Shown here in pieces: positions 33,459 to 43,002 of a DNA stretch of 64,000 nt. Below the pieces are notes generated by a model. The model was not told where the DNA came from and did no database searches. It worked only from the letters and a program-made list of their open reading frames with translations. The position numbers and the translations under genes were made by a program. The DNA comes from Nitrospira sp. (lineage in GTDB: Bacteria > Nitrospirota > Nitrospiria > Nitrospirales > Nitrospiraceae): positions 1 to 64,000 of the forward strand of contig JAURZE010000022.1 in assembly GCA_030653545.1 (NCBI GenBank), in the 5' to 3' direction. Each line of letters opens with the position of its first letter. Positions within the stretch are counted from its first letter, which is position 1.

Positions 33459-34261
33459 CCGGACGGATTGAATCGATTTTTCAGCGATTGCGGCAGGGGA
33501 ACAAGAAGGCGTTGATCGCCTATCTAATGGCCGGGGATCCTAGTCTGGCGGACACCGAGCGGCTGGTTGTGGAGATCGAGCAGGCCGGCGCTGACATCAT
33601 TGAGCTTGGCGTGCCTTTCTCGGATCCGATCGCCGACGGTCCGGTCATCCAGTTGGCGGCTGAGCGAGGTCTGCGAAGCGGCACGTCCCTCAGGAAGATC
33701 CTGGCGATGATGAAGACGCTGCGGACGCGCACGCAGGTCCCGATCGTGCTCATGGTGTATTACAATTCGATCCATGCCATGGGGTTGGAAACGTTCTGCC
33801 GTGAAGCGGGGGCGGCAGGAGTCGATGGACTGATCGTCCCCGATATGCCCCCTGACGAAGCGGGTCCTTTGAAAGGTCCGGCTGCGGCAGCCGGGTTACG
33901 GCTTATTTTCCTCCTGGCACCCACCAGCACGTCCGATCGACGGACCTACGTGGCAAAGGAGTCGCAGGGGTTTCTCTACTATGTTTCGCTCACGGGGATT
34001 ACCGGAGCCAAGATTCAAAATATGGCGGAAGTCGGCAAGAACGTCGGAAAGATCAAGAAGGTGACGAAGACGCCGGTGGCGGTCGGATTCGGCGTGTCCA
34101 CGCCGGCAGACGCGGCGCAGGTCTCGGCTATGGCGGATGGGGTCATTGTCGGGAGTGCGATTGTGAAGCAGATTGCGGCGTACCAGCAATCGTCAGATAT
34201 GCCGGTCATAGTCGGCCGGTTCGTCGCCTCTCTGAAAGCGGCGATGAACCAGAGCGCCTAG
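33455..34261 (+). CDS. trpA: Tryptophan synthase alpha chain
   Basis: TrpA cleaves indole-3-glycerol phosphate to indole, which tunnels to TrpB. The 268-residue TIM barrel has the catalytic Glu in [17 protein letters not shown] (about residue 48) and the catalytic Asp in [15 protein letters not shown]. The ATG overlaps the trpB stop (ATGA), as usual for this pair, and it is the last gene of the operon. No clear terminator is seen in the short gap to the convergent lipoprotein gene. Confidence 0.95.
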   Translation: MTGRIESIFQRLRQGNKKALIAYLMAGDPSLADTERLVVEIEQAGADIIELGVPFSDPIADGPVIQLAAERGLRSGTSLRKILAMMKTLRTRTQVPIVLMVYYNSIHAMGLETFCREAGAAGVDGLIVPDMPPDEAGPLKGPAAAAGLRLIFLLAPTSTSDRRTYVAKESQGFLYYVSLTGITGAKIQNMAEVGKNVGKIKKVTKTPVAVGFGVSTPADAAQVSAMADGVIVGSAIVKQIAAYQQSSDMPVIVGRFVASLKAAMNQSA

Positions 34262-34305
34262 ATGCGGGGCAGTGTCTTGGATGGATCAGGTGGATAGGGC
34301 GGGCA

Positions 34306-34926
34306 CTACCGCTTGCCGGAACTTGTCGACGGCGGCATATATTTGATCATCTCATCGGTCAATTCGGCCGCCACATCCTTCAAATTCGGCTTAAAGAACA
34401 TGTAGCTGCTGGCCTTCTCATGCCTGGCCTTCCAGACAGTCGTTCCGGTCGTGGCGTCGATGAGACGCATGCTCAACCCGACACGGCCGACATTGTCGCC
34501 TTCTTTTCTCGAATACTCCCAGGCATTGATCCGGATCACGAGAAAAGACTCGACATTGAGTGACTTGCCCAGTTTAATCGCCGAGTCTTTGTCTGATTGG
34601 CCCGTCATTTCAAGCCTGGAGAAATAGAACACCAGCGAGTCAAACGCTTCCTTCGATCCCTGAAAGATATCGGTGACTTGCTCGGCCGGGACGACGCGCT
34701 CGATTCGCCCGGTCTTGCTGAGCGACCCCGCAAGGACTTCCTGAATATCCTCACGCGCACTGTCATATTGGCTGGCCATCGGTGGCAACACCGCGACCGA
34801 CTGGGGACGAAATACCTTCGCGCCTGGACCTTCCCACATTTCCTGAAGGCCACCGCAACCGGCCAGGGTCAGGACCGCTACGCCGGCGAGGAGAACACGT
34901 CGAAAGGGATTGTTCAGCAACATCAT
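34306..34926 (-). CDS. Outer-membrane-type lipoprotein, CsgG/LpoB-like
   Basis: This 206-residue protein has a lipobox (LTLAGC) near residue 24. The mature domain starts SVAVLPPMASQYDSAREDIQ, as in CsgG/LpoB/GNA1162-type lipoproteins, then alternates strands and helices (SFLVIRINAWEYSRKE, LSMRLIDATTGTTVWKAR). The phrase R-L-I-D-A-x-T-G-x-x-x-W is common in this superfamily. It lies 16 bases after the TraF-like gene and is likely co-transcribed. Its exact role, whether assembly or secretion accessory, is unknown. Confidence 0.65.
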   Translation of the reverse strand: MMLLNNPFRRVLLAGVAVLTLAGCGGLQEMWEGPGAKVFRPQSVAVLPPMASQYDSAREDIQEVLAGSLSKTGRIERVVPAEQVTDIFQGSKEAFDSLVFYFSRLEMTGQSDKDSAIKLGKSLNVESFLVIRINAWEYSRKEGDNVGRVGLSMRLIDATTGTTVWKARHEKASSYMFFKPNLKDVAAELTDEMIKYMPPSTSSGKR

Positions 34927-34942
34927 AATTCTCAGTATACCA

Positions 34943-36067
34943 TTAGAATGTCAAAGAGACAGAGCCCGAAGCCAATATGCCGCGTTCACGGAAATCATAG
35001 CCTCCGCCGAAATCCATACGGAGAGCAAATATCCGTAGTCCAAACCCTGCAGTGGGCGTAATCGTCGAGGCGGCGTCCTGGACATTCTTATAGGCACCAG
35101 CTCGAAGAGAAAGAAACTCGTTCAAAATCGTTTGTTCTACACCGACGCTCAGTACTTGGCTCTTTATCCCCGGGACAAAGGTCTTGTTTGAGGTGACATC
35201 CATATCGGCCGTCAACGTGAGGGACGAGTAGGGGTTCACGGCAACGCCGCCTCGCACTTGCGGCAGCATTTTGAGCTTGGTGCCATCGGGCGCATCGAAT
35301 TGTGGCTGGGTAAGATCTTTGGCGACCACTCCAAGCCGCAGCCAGGATGCGGGGCGATAGATGGCGCCGACATCGACGGCAAAGGCAGTTGAGAGCTTCG
35401 ACTTGCCGAAGCTCTCGGATAGCGTGAGATCCTGACCATTAATCGTGGCTGAACCAGAATAGGCGGCACCTTGAATGGCTTTTGCTGTAATTCCAACGGC
35501 AAATGTCTTATCAGCGAAAGCGTAGGCATAGGAAAATGCCGCTTGTCTGGCTTCAAGACCGCGCAGCGCCATTTGCCCGTCAATTGTGATCGCCGCTCCA
35601 CCGGTGGCCGTCACTGGTCTGGACAAGAAGCTTCCGGCGGTTGCCACGTCTGACAGGTTAAATCCAAACGCATGCTCGCCAAAATGTCCTTTGAAATAGA
35701 GTCCCGTTGCACCACTTGCCGATAGAGACGCACCGGGCCGGTTTAACCGGTTTGCCAAGTCTTGTGCACGGCTGAGATTAGCAGGGGTATTGCTCTTATC
35801 CAAATCTTCAATGTCCTGCAATGACTGGCGGACTCCGTGGCGATCCACACCCTGCGCAGTAGCCTGTATTCGGATATCCACAGTCTGTGTCATGGCCAGG
35901 CCGGCCGGGTTCCAATAGGTGGCCAGGGCATCTGTTGTAACCGCGACACCAGCGCCACCCATGCCGGCTGCCCGAGGCCCGACCACGGCAAATTCCACGG
36001 CCAGGACGTGATTCGGGATCAGCATGAGGGCCGTCAACCCAAGAGCGCCAATAAATAAGTGTTTCAT
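34943..36067 (-). CDS. Outer-membrane beta-barrel protein, TraF/PorV-like
   Basis: The 374-residue product has a signal peptide ending at about NHVLAVEF. It then opens VVGPRAAGMGGAGVAVTTDALATYWNPAGLAM, a signature of FadL/TraF_2/PorV-type barrels. The rest alternates short amphipathic strands, with many Gly and a final aromatic residue (VSLTF) that fits a C-terminal barrel strand. The substrate is unknown. A promoter sits at 36113-36141, and the gene leads a two-gene unit with the CsgG-like lipoprotein. Confidence 0.75.
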   Translation of the reverse strand: MKHLFIGALGLTALMLIPNHVLAVEFAVVGPRAAGMGGAGVAVTTDALATYWNPAGLAMTQTVDIRIQATAQGVDRHGVRQSLQDIEDLDKSNTPANLSRAQDLANRLNRPGASLSASGATGLYFKGHFGEHAFGFNLSDVATAGSFLSRPVTATGGAAITIDGQMALRGLEARQAAFSYAYAFADKTFAVGITAKAIQGAAYSGSATINGQDLTLSESFGKSKLSTAFAVDVGAIYRPASWLRLGVVAKDLTQPQFDAPDGTKLKMLPQVRGGVAVNPYSSLTLTADMDVTSNKTFVPGIKSQVLSVGVEQTILNEFLSLRAGAYKNVQDAASTITPTAGFGLRIFALRMDFGGGYDFRERGILASGSVSLTF

Positions 36068-36112
36068 AGCCTTACCTCGGGTGAAGCTCGAAAGGACTCC
36101 GCAACATTTTGC

Positions 36113-36141
36113 AGTCTAGGGATCTCGACTACGTCCGTCAA
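36113..36141 (-). promoter_or_regulatory. Sigma-70-type promoter of the TraF-like gene
   Basis: On the minus strand TTGACG (36141-36136), 17 bases and TAGACT (36118-36113) lie about 46 bases before the ATG, just after the stop of lolD. Confidence 0.5.
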
Positions 36142-36144
36142 GAC

Positions 36145-36849
36145 TTAGACGATCATCCCGTCTTGCATGTAAATGATGCGGTCAGACTGGGCGGAGAGCT
36201 TGTCGTTGTGGGTCACAATCACGAAGGTGGTGTTGCGGGTTCGGTTCAGATCACGAAGCAGGCCAAACAGGGCTTCGCCTGTATGGGTGTCAAGGTTTCC
36301 GGTCGGTTCATCGGCCAGGACGAGATCGGGTTTCTGCAGAAGTGCCCGGGCAACCGCGACTCGCTGTTGTTCGCCCCCGGAGAGTTCTCCTGGTTTATGG
36401 TGAAGCCGCTGTCCAAGTCCGACTTCTTGAAGCAGAGTCGTAGCTTCCTGCTCGACTTCCTCGATCGGACGCCGCTGGATCAGCGCCGGCATACAGGCGT
36501 TTTCCAGCGCGGTGAATTCAGGCAACAGATGATGAAATTGAAAAACAAAGCCGATGCGGCGGTTGCGGAATTCGGCCTGCTGCGCTTCGGACATCTGAAA
36601 GAGATCCTGATTGTCGAAGTAGACGGTTCCTTTTGTCGGCCGGTCGAGCATGCCCATGATATGGAGCATGGTGCTCTTGCCGGCGCCCGATGCCCCGACA
36701 ATCGCGACCATTTGTCCGCGAGGAATTTCGAGATCGATTCCCTTTAGCACGGTGAGCTCCTGTGAGCCCATGATGAACGATTTGTGGAGGTCCGTTATAC
36801 GGATCATCGGATAGTTCTCGCCGGTCAGTGGTGTAGGAGTCGTACTCAT
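36145..36849 (-). CDS. lolD: Lipoprotein-releasing ABC transporter, ATP-binding subunit
   Basis: LolD powers release of outer-membrane lipoproteins from the inner membrane to LolA. The 234-residue product has Walker A GASGAGKST, the ABC signature LSGGEQQR, Walker B LVLADEPTGNLD and the H-loop VTHND. Its start overlaps the stop of the permease gene by four bases, so translation is coupled. About ten residues precede the usual start; ATG inside NYPMIRI is an alternative. Confidence 0.88.
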   Translation of the reverse strand: MSTTPTPLTGENYPMIRITDLHKSFIMGSQELTVLKGIDLEIPRGQMVAIVGASGAGKSTMLHIMGMLDRPTKGTVYFDNQDLFQMSEAQQAEFRNRRIGFVFQFHHLLPEFTALENACMPALIQRRPIEEVEQEATTLLQEVGLGQRLHHKPGELSGGEQQRVAVARALLQKPDLVLADEPTGNLDTHTGEALFGLLRDLNRTRNTTFVIVTHNDKLSAQSDRIIYMQDGMIV

Positions 36850-38123
36850 TCGTATCGCAGGGCCGCGACTGGTTCAAGCTTGGCCGCCTGGAGAGATGGG
36901 TAGACGGTCGCGGCAAAGCTGATGAGGATGGCGGAGCCGGCCACAAGGAGCACATCGAGCGCCTGGACGTGGACGGGAATTCTGGAAATGTAATAGACGG
37001 TCGGGTCGAACGCCCAAAAGGTCTGGATCAGCCAGAGGAAGGCGTAGCCAAGGGGAATCCCGATGGCCGTGCCGCTGAAGCCGATGATGAGACCGTTCAG
37101 CATAAAGATGCGCCGGATGCTCTTCCTGGTTGCCCCCATGGCTTTCAGAATTGCGATCTCTTTTTGCTTTTCCGTCACGATCATTGTGAGGGTACTGACG
37201 ATATTGAACGAGGCGACGATGGTGATCAGGACCAGCAGGAGAAACATCATCGTCTTCTCCAGCTTCAGCGCTGAAAAGAGATTGCGGTTCATCTGCATCC
37301 AATCTCTCGCGCCGTAGACAAATCCCAATGAGCCTTCGATGTTGTGAGCGATGTCGTTGGCTCGAAAGACGTCGGTGACTTTCACTTCGATGCCGGAGAC
37401 GGTCGAGCCCATATTGAAGAACTTTTGGGCCTCGGCAAGGTCGATATAGGCCAGCGAGGAATCGTATTCGTACATGCCGGAATGAAAGAGGCCGACGACG
37501 GCAAAGGTGCGAATCTTCGGCACCATGCCCATGGCGCTGATCGGGCCGACGGGCGAGACCACGTTGACCGTGTCACCCACGAAAGCTCCAAGGCGCATAG
37601 CCAGCTCTTTGCCGAGGATGATGCCCGGTTTCTCCGTTTCGACGGCCGGACCGGTGGGGTCGTCGGCCGGCGGTTGCTTGATCTTCACGGGTTTGCTCAA
37701 GTCGGACAGTTCTCCGGTACCGAGATTCTTGGCGAGCTCGGTGACATGCCCTTCCCGCTGGGGGTCGATCCCGCGAAGCACGATACCCTGGACGCCGTTC
37801 GGCGTGGTGAGCAGGACCTGCTTCAGGACAAACGGTGTGGCGGCGACGACATCCTGGACGGCTTCAATCTGTTTCGTGGTCGGTTCGTAGTCGGACATGC
37901 CGTCTTTCATACGGTCCTGCACGATGATATGGGCCGTGGTCCCGAGAATCTTGGCCTGAATGTCCTCTTTGAAGCCGGTCATGATGCCGACGGTCCCGAT
38001 CAGGGCGGCCACGCCGAGCGTAATCCCGGCGATCGACACGAACGTGTTCAGTGAGATCGTACGGTTCCGCCGCTTCGCGCGCAGATATCGAAGGCCGACA
38101 AAGATTTCATAGGGCATCGACAT
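36846..38123 (-). CDS. lolC: Lipoprotein-releasing ABC transporter permease (LolC/LolE family)
   Basis: This 425-residue permease has one N-terminal helix, a large periplasmic domain of about 230 residues and three C-terminal helices with the FtsX-type core (EKQKEIAILKAMGATRKSIRRIFM). MPYEIFVGLRYLRAKRRNRTISLNTFVSIAGI is a standard LolC/E start. Only one permease is present, so the transporter may be a LolF-type homodimer with LolD. C versus E versus F cannot be settled by eye. It follows lysS by 6 bases. Confidence 0.85.
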   Translation of the reverse strand: MSMPYEIFVGLRYLRAKRRNRTISLNTFVSIAGITLGVAALIGTVGIMTGFKEDIQAKILGTTAHIIVQDRMKDGMSDYEPTTKQIEAVQDVVAATPFVLKQVLLTTPNGVQGIVLRGIDPQREGHVTELAKNLGTGELSDLSKPVKIKQPPADDPTGPAVETEKPGIILGKELAMRLGAFVGDTVNVVSPVGPISAMGMVPKIRTFAVVGLFHSGMYEYDSSLAYIDLAEAQKFFNMGSTVSGIEVKVTDVFRANDIAHNIEGSLGFVYGARDWMQMNRNLFSALKLEKTMMFLLLVLITIVASFNIVSTLTMIVTEKQKEIAILKAMGATRKSIRRIFMLNGLIIGFSGTAIGIPLGYAFLWLIQTFWAFDPTVYYISRIPVHVQALDVLLVAGSAILISFAATVYPSLQAAKLEPVAALRYE

Positions 38124-38129
38124 GGGTGG

Positions 38130-39611
38130 TTATTTCTCCGGCCGGAGTTGAGGAAACAGGACCACATCCCGGATCGAGGCCTGATTCGTGAACAGCATAA
38201 TCAAGCGATCGATGCCGATGCCTTCGCCGGCGGTCGGCGGCATGCCGTATTCCAGGGCACGCAAGAAATCCTCATCGACAAGATGCGCTTCTTCATCGCC
38301 GGCTTCGCGCTGGGCCGCTTGGCCTTCGAATCGTTCCCGCTGATCGAGCGGATCGTTCAACTCGGAAAAGGCATTCGCGATTTCTCGTCCGGCGATATAG
38401 AGCTCAAAGCGGTCGGTGAGCGCGGGATTGGAATCTTTCCGCCGCGCAAGGGGGGAAATTTCGATCGGGTAGTCGGTGATGAACGTCGGTTGAATCAGAT
38501 TCGGCTCGACCGTTTCTTCAAAAATCTCGTTCACAATATTAAAGAGCGTGGCCTTGGGATCGACCTGGATGCCGAGTGATTTCGCGGCTGCAGCGGCCTT
38601 GTCGCGATCTTGCAGGACCGATGCATCCAGTTTGTTCACTTCCAGAATGGACTGGTGGTAGGACCAGCGCCGCCAGGGTGGAGTGAGGGTGATCTCTTTG
38701 CCCTGATAGTCGATCACGGTTTTTCCGAGCATCTGCTGGGCCAGGCTGGAGACCATGTCCTCTGTCAGAATGATCAAATCCTGATAGTCCGCATAGGAGA
38801 CGTAGAACTCCAGCATCGTGAATTCGGGGTTGTGAATCGTGGAAATGCCTTCGTTGCGGAAATTGCGATTGATTTCAAAGACGCGGGGAAAGCCCCCCAC
38901 GATGAGCCGCTTGAGGTACAACTCCGGTGCGATGCGCAAATAGAGGTCGATACCGAGGGCGTTGTGATGGGTCACAAAAGGCTTCGCGGCCGCGCCGCCG
39001 GGGATCGGGTGCATCATCGGGGTTTCGACTTCCAGGAATCCGCGTTCGATCAGGTATGACCTGATGCCCGCAATGATCCGGCTTCGGATGGCGAAAATGC
39101 CGTGGACGTCGGGATTCGCGATCAGATCGACGTAGCGCTGCCGGTAGCGCGTTTCGACGTCGGTGAGTCCGTGCCATTTTTCCGGTAACGGGCGCAGGGC
39201 CTTGCTCAAGAAGGTCAGCTCTCGAACCTCCACGGTGAATTCATTGGTCTTGGTGCGGAAGAGGATGCCGCTGACGCCGATCCAATCGCCCAGGTCGAGC
39301 TGTTCCGTCACCATATAAGATTGTTCGGTGAGGAGATCTTTCTTGAGATAGACCTGTAAGCGGTCTGCGCCGTCCTGTATGACTGCAAACCCGGCTTTCC
39401 CGAACCGGCGCAAGGCGACTACGCGGCCGGCGAAGGTGCAGCCGATTTTCTCCTCTTCCAGGCCTTCCTTTGACTTTTCGGAATGCAGCTTGATGAGCTG
39501 TTCGGCGCGGTCTTTGACTTCGAATCGAGTGCCGTAGGGAGCCACGCCGCCTGCGCGCAGCTGATCGAGCTTCTTGATGCGTTGCTGTCGTTGTTCGTTC
39601 AATTCATCCAT
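38130..39611 (-). CDS. lysS: Lysyl-tRNA synthetase, class II
   Basis: LysS charges tRNA-Lys. The 493-residue product has an N-terminal OB-fold anticodon-binding domain and the class II catalytic core. Motif 2 is FEINRNFRNEGISTIHNPEFT and motif 3 is GIGIDRLIMLFT. Length matches the family. It lies between prfB and the lol genes in a leftward block; the gaps to both neighbours are 6-17 bases, so all may share a transcript. Confidence 0.95.
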   Translation of the reverse strand: MDELNEQRQQRIKKLDQLRAGGVAPYGTRFEVKDRAEQLIKLHSEKSKEGLEEEKIGCTFAGRVVALRRFGKAGFAVIQDGADRLQVYLKKDLLTEQSYMVTEQLDLGDWIGVSGILFRTKTNEFTVEVRELTFLSKALRPLPEKWHGLTDVETRYRQRYVDLIANPDVHGIFAIRSRIIAGIRSYLIERGFLEVETPMMHPIPGGAAAKPFVTHHNALGIDLYLRIAPELYLKRLIVGGFPRVFEINRNFRNEGISTIHNPEFTMLEFYVSYADYQDLIILTEDMVSSLAQQMLGKTVIDYQGKEITLTPPWRRWSYHQSILEVNKLDASVLQDRDKAAAAAKSLGIQVDPKATLFNIVNEIFEETVEPNLIQPTFITDYPIEISPLARRKDSNPALTDRFELYIAGREIANAFSELNDPLDQRERFEGQAAQREAGDEEAHLVDEDFLRALEYGMPPTAGEGIGIDRLIMLFTNQASIRDVVLFPQLRPEK

Positions 39612-39628
39612 GGTCGTTCCGTGTCCCG

Positions 39629-40769
39629 TTAGTCCTCATCCGTTCCAGCCGTGGTCGGGGCGAGGAGCGCTCCGGCCATCTTCTTCTTCAGATACGCTTC
39701 AATAAACGTGTCCAGATCGCCGTCCATGACCGCCGCGACGTTTCCGGTTTCATGGGCCGTCCGGTGGTCTTTGACCATTTGGTAGGGCTGGAACACATAG
39801 GACCGGATCTGACTGCCCCAGCCGATCTCTTTCTTCTCGCCGACGATGGCGTTGAATTCCGCCTCTTTCTTTTTCTGTTCCACTTCGAACAGACGGGCTT
39901 TCAGAATCTTCATCGCGCCATTGCGGTTCTGGAGCTGCGATCGCTCGTTCTGGCATTGCACCACGATGTTGGTGGGGATGTGCGTGATCCGGATCGCCGT
40001 TTCAACTTTGTTCACATTCTGGCCGCCGGCGCCGCCGGCTCGAAAGGTATCGATTCTGAGCTCTTTGTCGTCGATGACGACATCGATGTCCTCGTTGAGT
40101 TCCGGATAGACGAAGACCGAGGCAAAGGAAGTATGGCGTCGCTTGTTCGCGTCGAAGGGGGAGATTCGGACCAGGCGATGCACGCCGGCTTCAGCCTTCA
40201 AGTACCCGTACGCATAGGGGCCCGTCACCGAGATGGTCACGCTCTTGATGCCCGCTTCGTCGCCGTGGAGCAGGTCCAATGTTTCCACCTTGAACTTTTT
40301 GGTCTCAGCCCATCGGACATACATGCGCAGGAGCATCTGCGCCCAGTCCTGCGACTCCGTGCCCCCGGCACCGGGATGAATGGCCATGATCGCATTGTTC
40401 GAATCCAGTTCTCCTGAGAGGAGCATTTCCACGCGAAGCGTGGCCAGCGTGGTTTCAAGCCGGTGAAGCTCCGTCGTCAGCTCCTGTTCAAGGGAAGGAT
40501 CCTGGCCTTCTTCCGCCAGTTCGAGCAAGGCCTGAAGGTCGCCAAGTTTCGTCTCGATCTCACGCCATTGGATGAGTTCGCGCTCCAGCGTGACTTTTTT
40601 CCTGCTGGTCGCTGCGGCTGATTTGGTGTCGTTCCAGAACGTCGGGACGCCCATCTTGGCTTCGAGCTCTTCGAGCTCGGCGGTCATGCGAGCGAGGTCA
40701 AAGATGCCCCCGTAGTTCCGAGACCTGGGCTCCGACCGTCTGCACGCGACTCCGCACCTCTTCTAACAT
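39629..40769 (-). CDS. prfB: Peptide chain release factor 2, with programmed +1 frameshift
   Basis: RF2 terminates translation at UGA and UAA. The coding sequence starts at ATG 40769 and reads 23 codons to an in-frame UGA (40700-40698). A +1 shift at CTT-TGA-C continues as LDLARMTAELEELEAK. The shifted frame encodes the SPF recognition motif (VRISPFDANKR) and the catalytic GGQ in FRAGGAGGQNVNKVETA. The total is about 375 residues, as expected. When RF2 is scarce the ribosome shifts frame and makes more. Reading only the downstream ORF (from 40687) would omit the true N-terminus. Confidence 0.93.
40698..40709 (-). promoter_or_regulatory. Autoregulatory frameshift site of prfB
   Basis: The minus strand reads CGG GGG CAT CTT TGA C. 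The CUU-UGA-C slip site is preceded by a GGGG run spaced like the Shine-Dalgarno-like stimulator of E. coli prfB. The stop codon is at 40700-40698. Confidence 0.9.
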
Positions 40770-40790
40770 GCAAGTATCCTTTCGAATTAC

Positions 40791-40903
40791 ACTGGAGTGA
40801 TAGCGGTCGTGCCATAGGCTGACTCGTTAGGCCGGAGCAGACTGATCAGGCACAAACGCGCACAGCGTACCACACGGCAGCAGGCAAGCACAGGCCTGCT
40901 TAT
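40791..40903. repeat. Vestigial tandem copy of the 3' end of lnt
   Basis: Bases 40791-40903 repeat, with a period of 113, the segment starting at 40904 that encodes the last codons of lnt. Both copies encode the C-terminus GTTAITPV and a stop. Similarity is roughly four-fifths by eye and continues to about 41005 in the intact copy. The vestige has no start and lies between lnt and prfB. Confidence 0.75.
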
Positions 40904-42528
40904 ACCGGAGTGATAGCGGTCGTGCCGTGAACCGGCTCTTTCGGCCGGAGAAGACTGATCAGGCACAACAGCGCGCAGATTACCACACAGCCGTAGGCAA
41001 ACACATCCCCGTGCCGACTGTAGAATGTCCGCGGTTGCCAGACCGGAATCGTCGCCCGAACCGATTCCTCTGAAAAGAGTCCGGTCGCGTGCAGGATCCG
41101 CCCGTAGGGATCGATGGCGCCGGTGATTCCGGTATTGGCGGAGCGGGCAAAGGCGAGATGGTTTTCTACCGAGCGGAAGACGACCATGGAAAAATGCTGC
41201 GCGGGTGCCGAGGAGTTTCCGAACCATCCGTCGTTCGTAATGGTCACCAGAAATTCAGCGCCGTTGACCGCGAGCTGCCGGACCAGATCCGGAAAAATCA
41301 CCTCATAGCAGATGGCCACGCCGAACTTCAGGGGGCGGGAGGGAACGGACGTCCCGTCCTCTCGGATCGTTGCTTTGGGAGTCAGCGACAACGTTGTTCC
41401 GCCTGGACCAGCCTCAAAGTCGCCGATGCCTTCGACCAGCTTGTCGAGGAAAAATAGCACCGATGACTTCAGCGGAATGTATTCTCCGAACGGGACTAAG
41501 TGGTGTTTGTCGTATCGCCCGAGAATCGTCCCGTCGGCCGACAGGAGATAGGCGCTGTTTAACAGGTAGGGACGGCGATCCGGATAAAAGCGGAGCGCCG
41601 GACTGCCGAACAGGATCGGGGCTTTGGCCCGGTCGGCCAGGGCCATGAGTTGGAGCTGATAGTCTTTCTCCCGTTCGAATATGAATGGCGTGGCGGCCTC
41701 CGGCCAGATGATGAGATCGGCGATGCTGCCGATCTGGTTGGTCAGACGATCGAATCGCTGCATAGTCTCGTCGCGAAACGCGATGTCCCACTTCACGGCC
41801 TGCTCAATGTTGGGCTGCACCAATCCCACGGTGATGGTGCCCTTAGGTGGCATGAGGCCGGGTCCGGTCAGGAGCGAATCTCCGTAGCCGTATGTCAGCA
41901 CCATGAGCAGGGTGGTGATGGTGGTCAGTTCCCACGGGAGCTTCTTCGGATGAAATCCGCGAAAGAAGGGCATGAGCCAGAGGAACAGTTCGGCGAGCGT
42001 CAGGTTCACGAGGATAATCAGGAAGGAGAGGCCATAGACACCGAGATGGTCGGCGACCTGGATGAGTTCCAGCTCGCGATACTGTGAGTAGCCCAACAAG
42101 CTCCAGGGGAATCCGGAAAAGGCGTAGGTCCGGAGAAGTTCGAGTGAAACCCAGACACAGGGGGAGAAAAAGATTCCGTACCGTGGTAAGAATTCACGTA
42201 GCCAGACGACGCTCCAACTATAGATTCCGACGTAGAGTCCGAGATAGGCAGTGAGCAGGAGCAAGATGGCGTAGCTCACGGGAAGGGGGACCTTCCCATA
42301 GGTGGTCATCGCGGTGACGACCCAGGCCATAATTCCGGTGAATCCAATGGTCCCTGCCAGGCATCCAATCCAAAAGGCACGTCGTCTCGTAGACGAGTCT
42401 AGGGCGACATGGAGAGGAATCATGGCGATCCAAGCGAGGAGACCCAGATCAAATTTCGGGAAACACAGAGGAAGCAGGAGGCCACTTATGCAGGCAAGTA
42501 TGAGCTGGCGCGCACGCATTCGATCCAT
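40900..42528 (-). CDS. lnt: Apolipoprotein N-acyltransferase
   Basis: Lnt adds the third acyl chain to lipoproteins in the inner membrane. From ATG 42528 the product has 542 residues, with an N-terminal bundle of about six helices and a nitrilase-like domain. The catalytic Glu is in IIWPEAATPF, the Lys in YDKHHLVPFGEYIPL and the Cys in VAICYEVIFPDL. ITNDGWFGNSSAPAQHF is also family-typical. The window also encodes Lgt and Lol proteins. Its 3' end has a duplicated vestige just downstream. Confidence 0.92.
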   Translation of the reverse strand: MDRMRARQLILACISGLLLPLCFPKFDLGLLAWIAMIPLHVALDSSTRRRAFWIGCLAGTIGFTGIMAWVVTAMTTYGKVPLPVSYAILLLLTAYLGLYVGIYSWSVVWLREFLPRYGIFFSPCVWVSLELLRTYAFSGFPWSLLGYSQYRELELIQVADHLGVYGLSFLIILVNLTLAELFLWLMPFFRGFHPKKLPWELTTITTLLMVLTYGYGDSLLTGPGLMPPKGTITVGLVQPNIEQAVKWDIAFRDETMQRFDRLTNQIGSIADLIIWPEAATPFIFEREKDYQLQLMALADRAKAPILFGSPALRFYPDRRPYLLNSAYLLSADGTILGRYDKHHLVPFGEYIPLKSSVLFFLDKLVEGIGDFEAGPGGTTLSLTPKATIREDGTSVPSRPLKFGVAICYEVIFPDLVRQLAVNGAEFLVTITNDGWFGNSSAPAQHFSMVVFRSVENHLAFARSANTGITGAIDPYGRILHATGLFSEESVRATIPVWQPRTFYSRHGDVFAYGCVVICALLCLISLLRPKEPVHGTTAITPV

Positions 42529-42610
42529 CGTGCGGTACCATAACGAAAGCGATTTCGACTTGCAAGGAATCGATAGAAGGAGCAAGTTGCTGAATCGGAG
42601 AGGTGTGCAG

Positions 42611-42976
42611 ATGTGGGTTCTGCTAACGGTGCTTGTTACCAGTCTGGCAGCGGATGCTCCGGCCCACGCAGATGAGTCTCATGCACTTGGCGACCGGATT
42701 TCAGGGAAGCTCATTCGTGGTATGGTGAATCTTTCGACCGGATGGATAGAGGTCCCGCGTCAGATTTATGAAGTCGGGACTCATGAGGGCTGGGTGCGCG
42801 GTTTGCTGCGAGGTCCTTTCGACGGAATCGGAATGTTTTTCGCTCGCACAGTAGCCGGTGCCGTGGAAACGGCGACCTTCCCGGTTCCGTTGCCGACCTA
42901 TAAGCCCTTGTTGACACCGACCTATGCGTGGGAATCCGAGGATCCCTCCGACGTGATGGCGGCTGACAGCAAGTAG
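42611..42976 (+). CDS. TIGR04073-like exosortase-associated protein
   Basis: ATG at 42611 follows GGAGAGGTG. The 121-residue product has a signal peptide ending near PAHADESH. The mature part, KLIRGMVNLSTGWIEVPRQIYEVGTHEGW, then GLLRGPFDGIGMFFARTVAGA and FPVPLPTYKPLLTPTYAWE, matches my recollection of the TIGR04073 exosortase-system-associated family. No exosortase or PEP-CTERM gene is seen in the window. It is followed by a small membrane-protein gene after 26 bases. Confidence 0.7.
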   Translation: MWVLLTVLVTSLAADAPAHADESHALGDRISGKLIRGMVNLSTGWIEVPRQIYEVGTHEGWVRGLLRGPFDGIGMFFARTVAGAVETATFPVPLPTYKPLLTPTYAWESEDPSDVMAADSK

Positions 42977-43002
42977 ACACAGAACATATTCGAGGGGAAT
43001 CT

